NCBI GenBank assembly: GCA_937910655.1
Contig: CALEMV010000181.1
Span: 1 to 6,901 of the forward strand
DNA length: 6,901 nucleotides
From: an uncultured Solobacterium sp.
GTDB lineage: Bacteria > Bacillota_I > Bacilli_A > Erysipelotrichales > Erysipelotrichaceae
Direction: 5' to 3'
Numbering within the stretch: the stretch's first letter is position 1; each line of letters starts with the position of its first letter. The notes beneath the pieces are model-generated. The model was not told the origin of the DNA. It worked only from the letters and a program-made list of their open reading frames with translations, and made no database searches. Position numbers and translations under genes: made by a program. This document shows positions 6,284 to 6,901 of the stretch, piece after piece.

Positions 6284-6901
6284 ATGACAATTGGATTTCG
6301 TGCATTTATAGACTTTGAAAGACCTTCACAAGAACTTATCGAAGCGTATCGAAGTTTACCATCCGCAAATATTGGTGATTGTTGTTATAAGATGAACTGT
6401 ATGTTTGATGGCATTCATTCCTTCAATGATATTCCACTTTGTGGTCCTGCCTTTACTGTCAAGGTTCCAGCAGGAGATAACCTTGTGGCACAACTTGCCT
6501 TAGACTATGCAAAACCTGGGGATATCATTGTGATTGATGGTGCGGGGTTTACCAATCGTGCTCTTGTTGGAGGAATGATGGTAACTTACGCAAAGGAAAA
6601 ACAATTAGGTGGCTTTGTGGTAAATGGCGCAATTAGGGATGTTGATGACATCAAGAATAGTCCAATTCCCGTTTATGGTATTACTCAAACACCATTAGGT
6701 CCATATCGCAGTGGTCCAGGTGAAATGAATGTACCTGTATGTTGTGGTGGTCAAGTTGTAATGCCTGGAGATATCATCGTAGGTGATCATGATGGAATTG
6801 TAGTGATACCTCAAAAGGATGCAGATGAGCTATTACAAGCTGTTAGGAAGAACTTAGAACACGAACAAACAGAGATGAAAAAGATGAAGAGTGGACAATA
6901 C
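6284..6901 (+). CDS. RraA-like aldolase / oxaloacetate decarboxylase candidate, open at the right edge
   Basis: An ATG one base after the citF stop opens a frame of 206 codons that runs to the window edge without a stop; RraA-like proteins are usually about 210-230 aa, so most of it is present. AGAAAGGA at 6265-6272 gives a somewhat distant ribosome binding site. The fold signature is clear: GPAFTVKVPAGDNL at 54-67, KPGDIIVIDGAG at 77-88, GGMMVTYAKEKQLGGFVVNGAIRD at 96-119 (given in part), CGGQVVMPGDIIVGDHDG at 154-171. Gly97, Arg118, Asp119 and Asp122 form G-x20-R-D-x2-D, the pattern of RraA-like members from Thermus and yeast that have 4-hydroxy-4-methyl-2-oxoglutarate aldolase and oxaloacetate decarboxylase activity with a divalent metal. 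RNase E-regulating RraA of E. coli lacks this motif, so an enzyme is more likely than an RNA-decay regulator. Its position after citF suggests it acts on the oxaloacetate the lyase makes. Cys-rich spots (C33, C34, C39; C153, C154) are unusual but of unknown meaning. Confidence 0.88.
   Translation, partial: MTIGFRAFIDFERPSQELIEAYRSLPSANIGDCCYKMNCMFDGIHSFNDIPLCGPAFTVKVPAGDNLVAQLALDYAKPGDIIVIDGAGFTNRALVGGMMVTYAKEKQLGGFVVNGAIRDVDDIKNSPIPVYGITQTPLGPYRSGPGEMNVPVCCGGQVVMPGDIIVGDHDGIVVIPQKDADELLQAVRKNLEHEQTEMKKMKSGQY

Noticed and set aside
827..6901. A functional link between methionine import and the lyase operon
   Set aside because: A strong terminator at 3398-3426 and a separate control region divide them, and no shared metabolite is evident; adjacency alone is not enough.
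1..6901. CRISPR arrays, insertion sequences, tRNA or rRNA genes
   Set aside because: No spaced direct repeats, transposase, terminal inverted repeats or tRNA/rRNA-like sequences were seen; the only structured RNA is the T-box leader.

Overview
The window looks like the left end of a draft-assembly contig from a low-GC, probably anaerobic Bacillota bacterium. The evidence is AT-rich DNA, strong AGGAGG-type ribosome binding sites, a T-box leader, and citrate-lyase-type fermentation genes. Met-specific T-boxes are best known in Lactobacillales and some relatives, and an Erysipelotrichia-like host would also fit; the genus cannot be fixed from the sequence. The first 52 bases are not genomic: they match the Illumina Nextera P7/i7 adapter, so the first gene is cut and its apparent GTG start is artificial.

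Layout, all on the + strand. 1-52: adapter. 53-495: C-terminal part of a CPBP-family (CAAX protease/Abi) membrane metalloprotease. 496-826: promoter and a complete T-box leader with an AUG (Met) specifier, ending in a rho-independent terminator. 827-3385: metN-metI-metQ, a methionine ABC importer (ATPase, permease, lipoprotein). 3398-3426: terminator closing that operon. 3427-3538: regulatory gap with several dyads. 3539-6282: citD-citE-citF, the three subunits of a citrate-lyase-type enzyme, with overlapping reading frames. 6284-6901: an RraA-like metal-dependent aldolase/decarboxylase, still open at the right edge.

How the parts work together: uncharged tRNA-Met should bind the T-box and allow read-through into metNIQ, so the importer is made when methionine is short. 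The second operon encodes a lyase that would split citrate (or a relative such as citramalate) into acetate and a 2-oxo acid. The adjacent RraA-like protein carries the G-x20-R-D-x2-D motif of family members with oxaloacetate decarboxylase activity, so it could convert the oxaloacetate to pyruvate.

The most interesting signal is in this second operon. CitD lacks the serine that carries the phosphoribosyl-dephospho-CoA prosthetic group in known citrate lyases (Lys-Cys stands where Ser-Ser or Ser-Gly is usual). CitE has lost the usual N-terminal FVPG-type loop, and no citC, citX or citG is seen in the window. This suggests a divergent lyase that may work with free CoA thioesters instead of a covalently bound cofactor. 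That is an inference which biochemistry or mass spectrometry could test.
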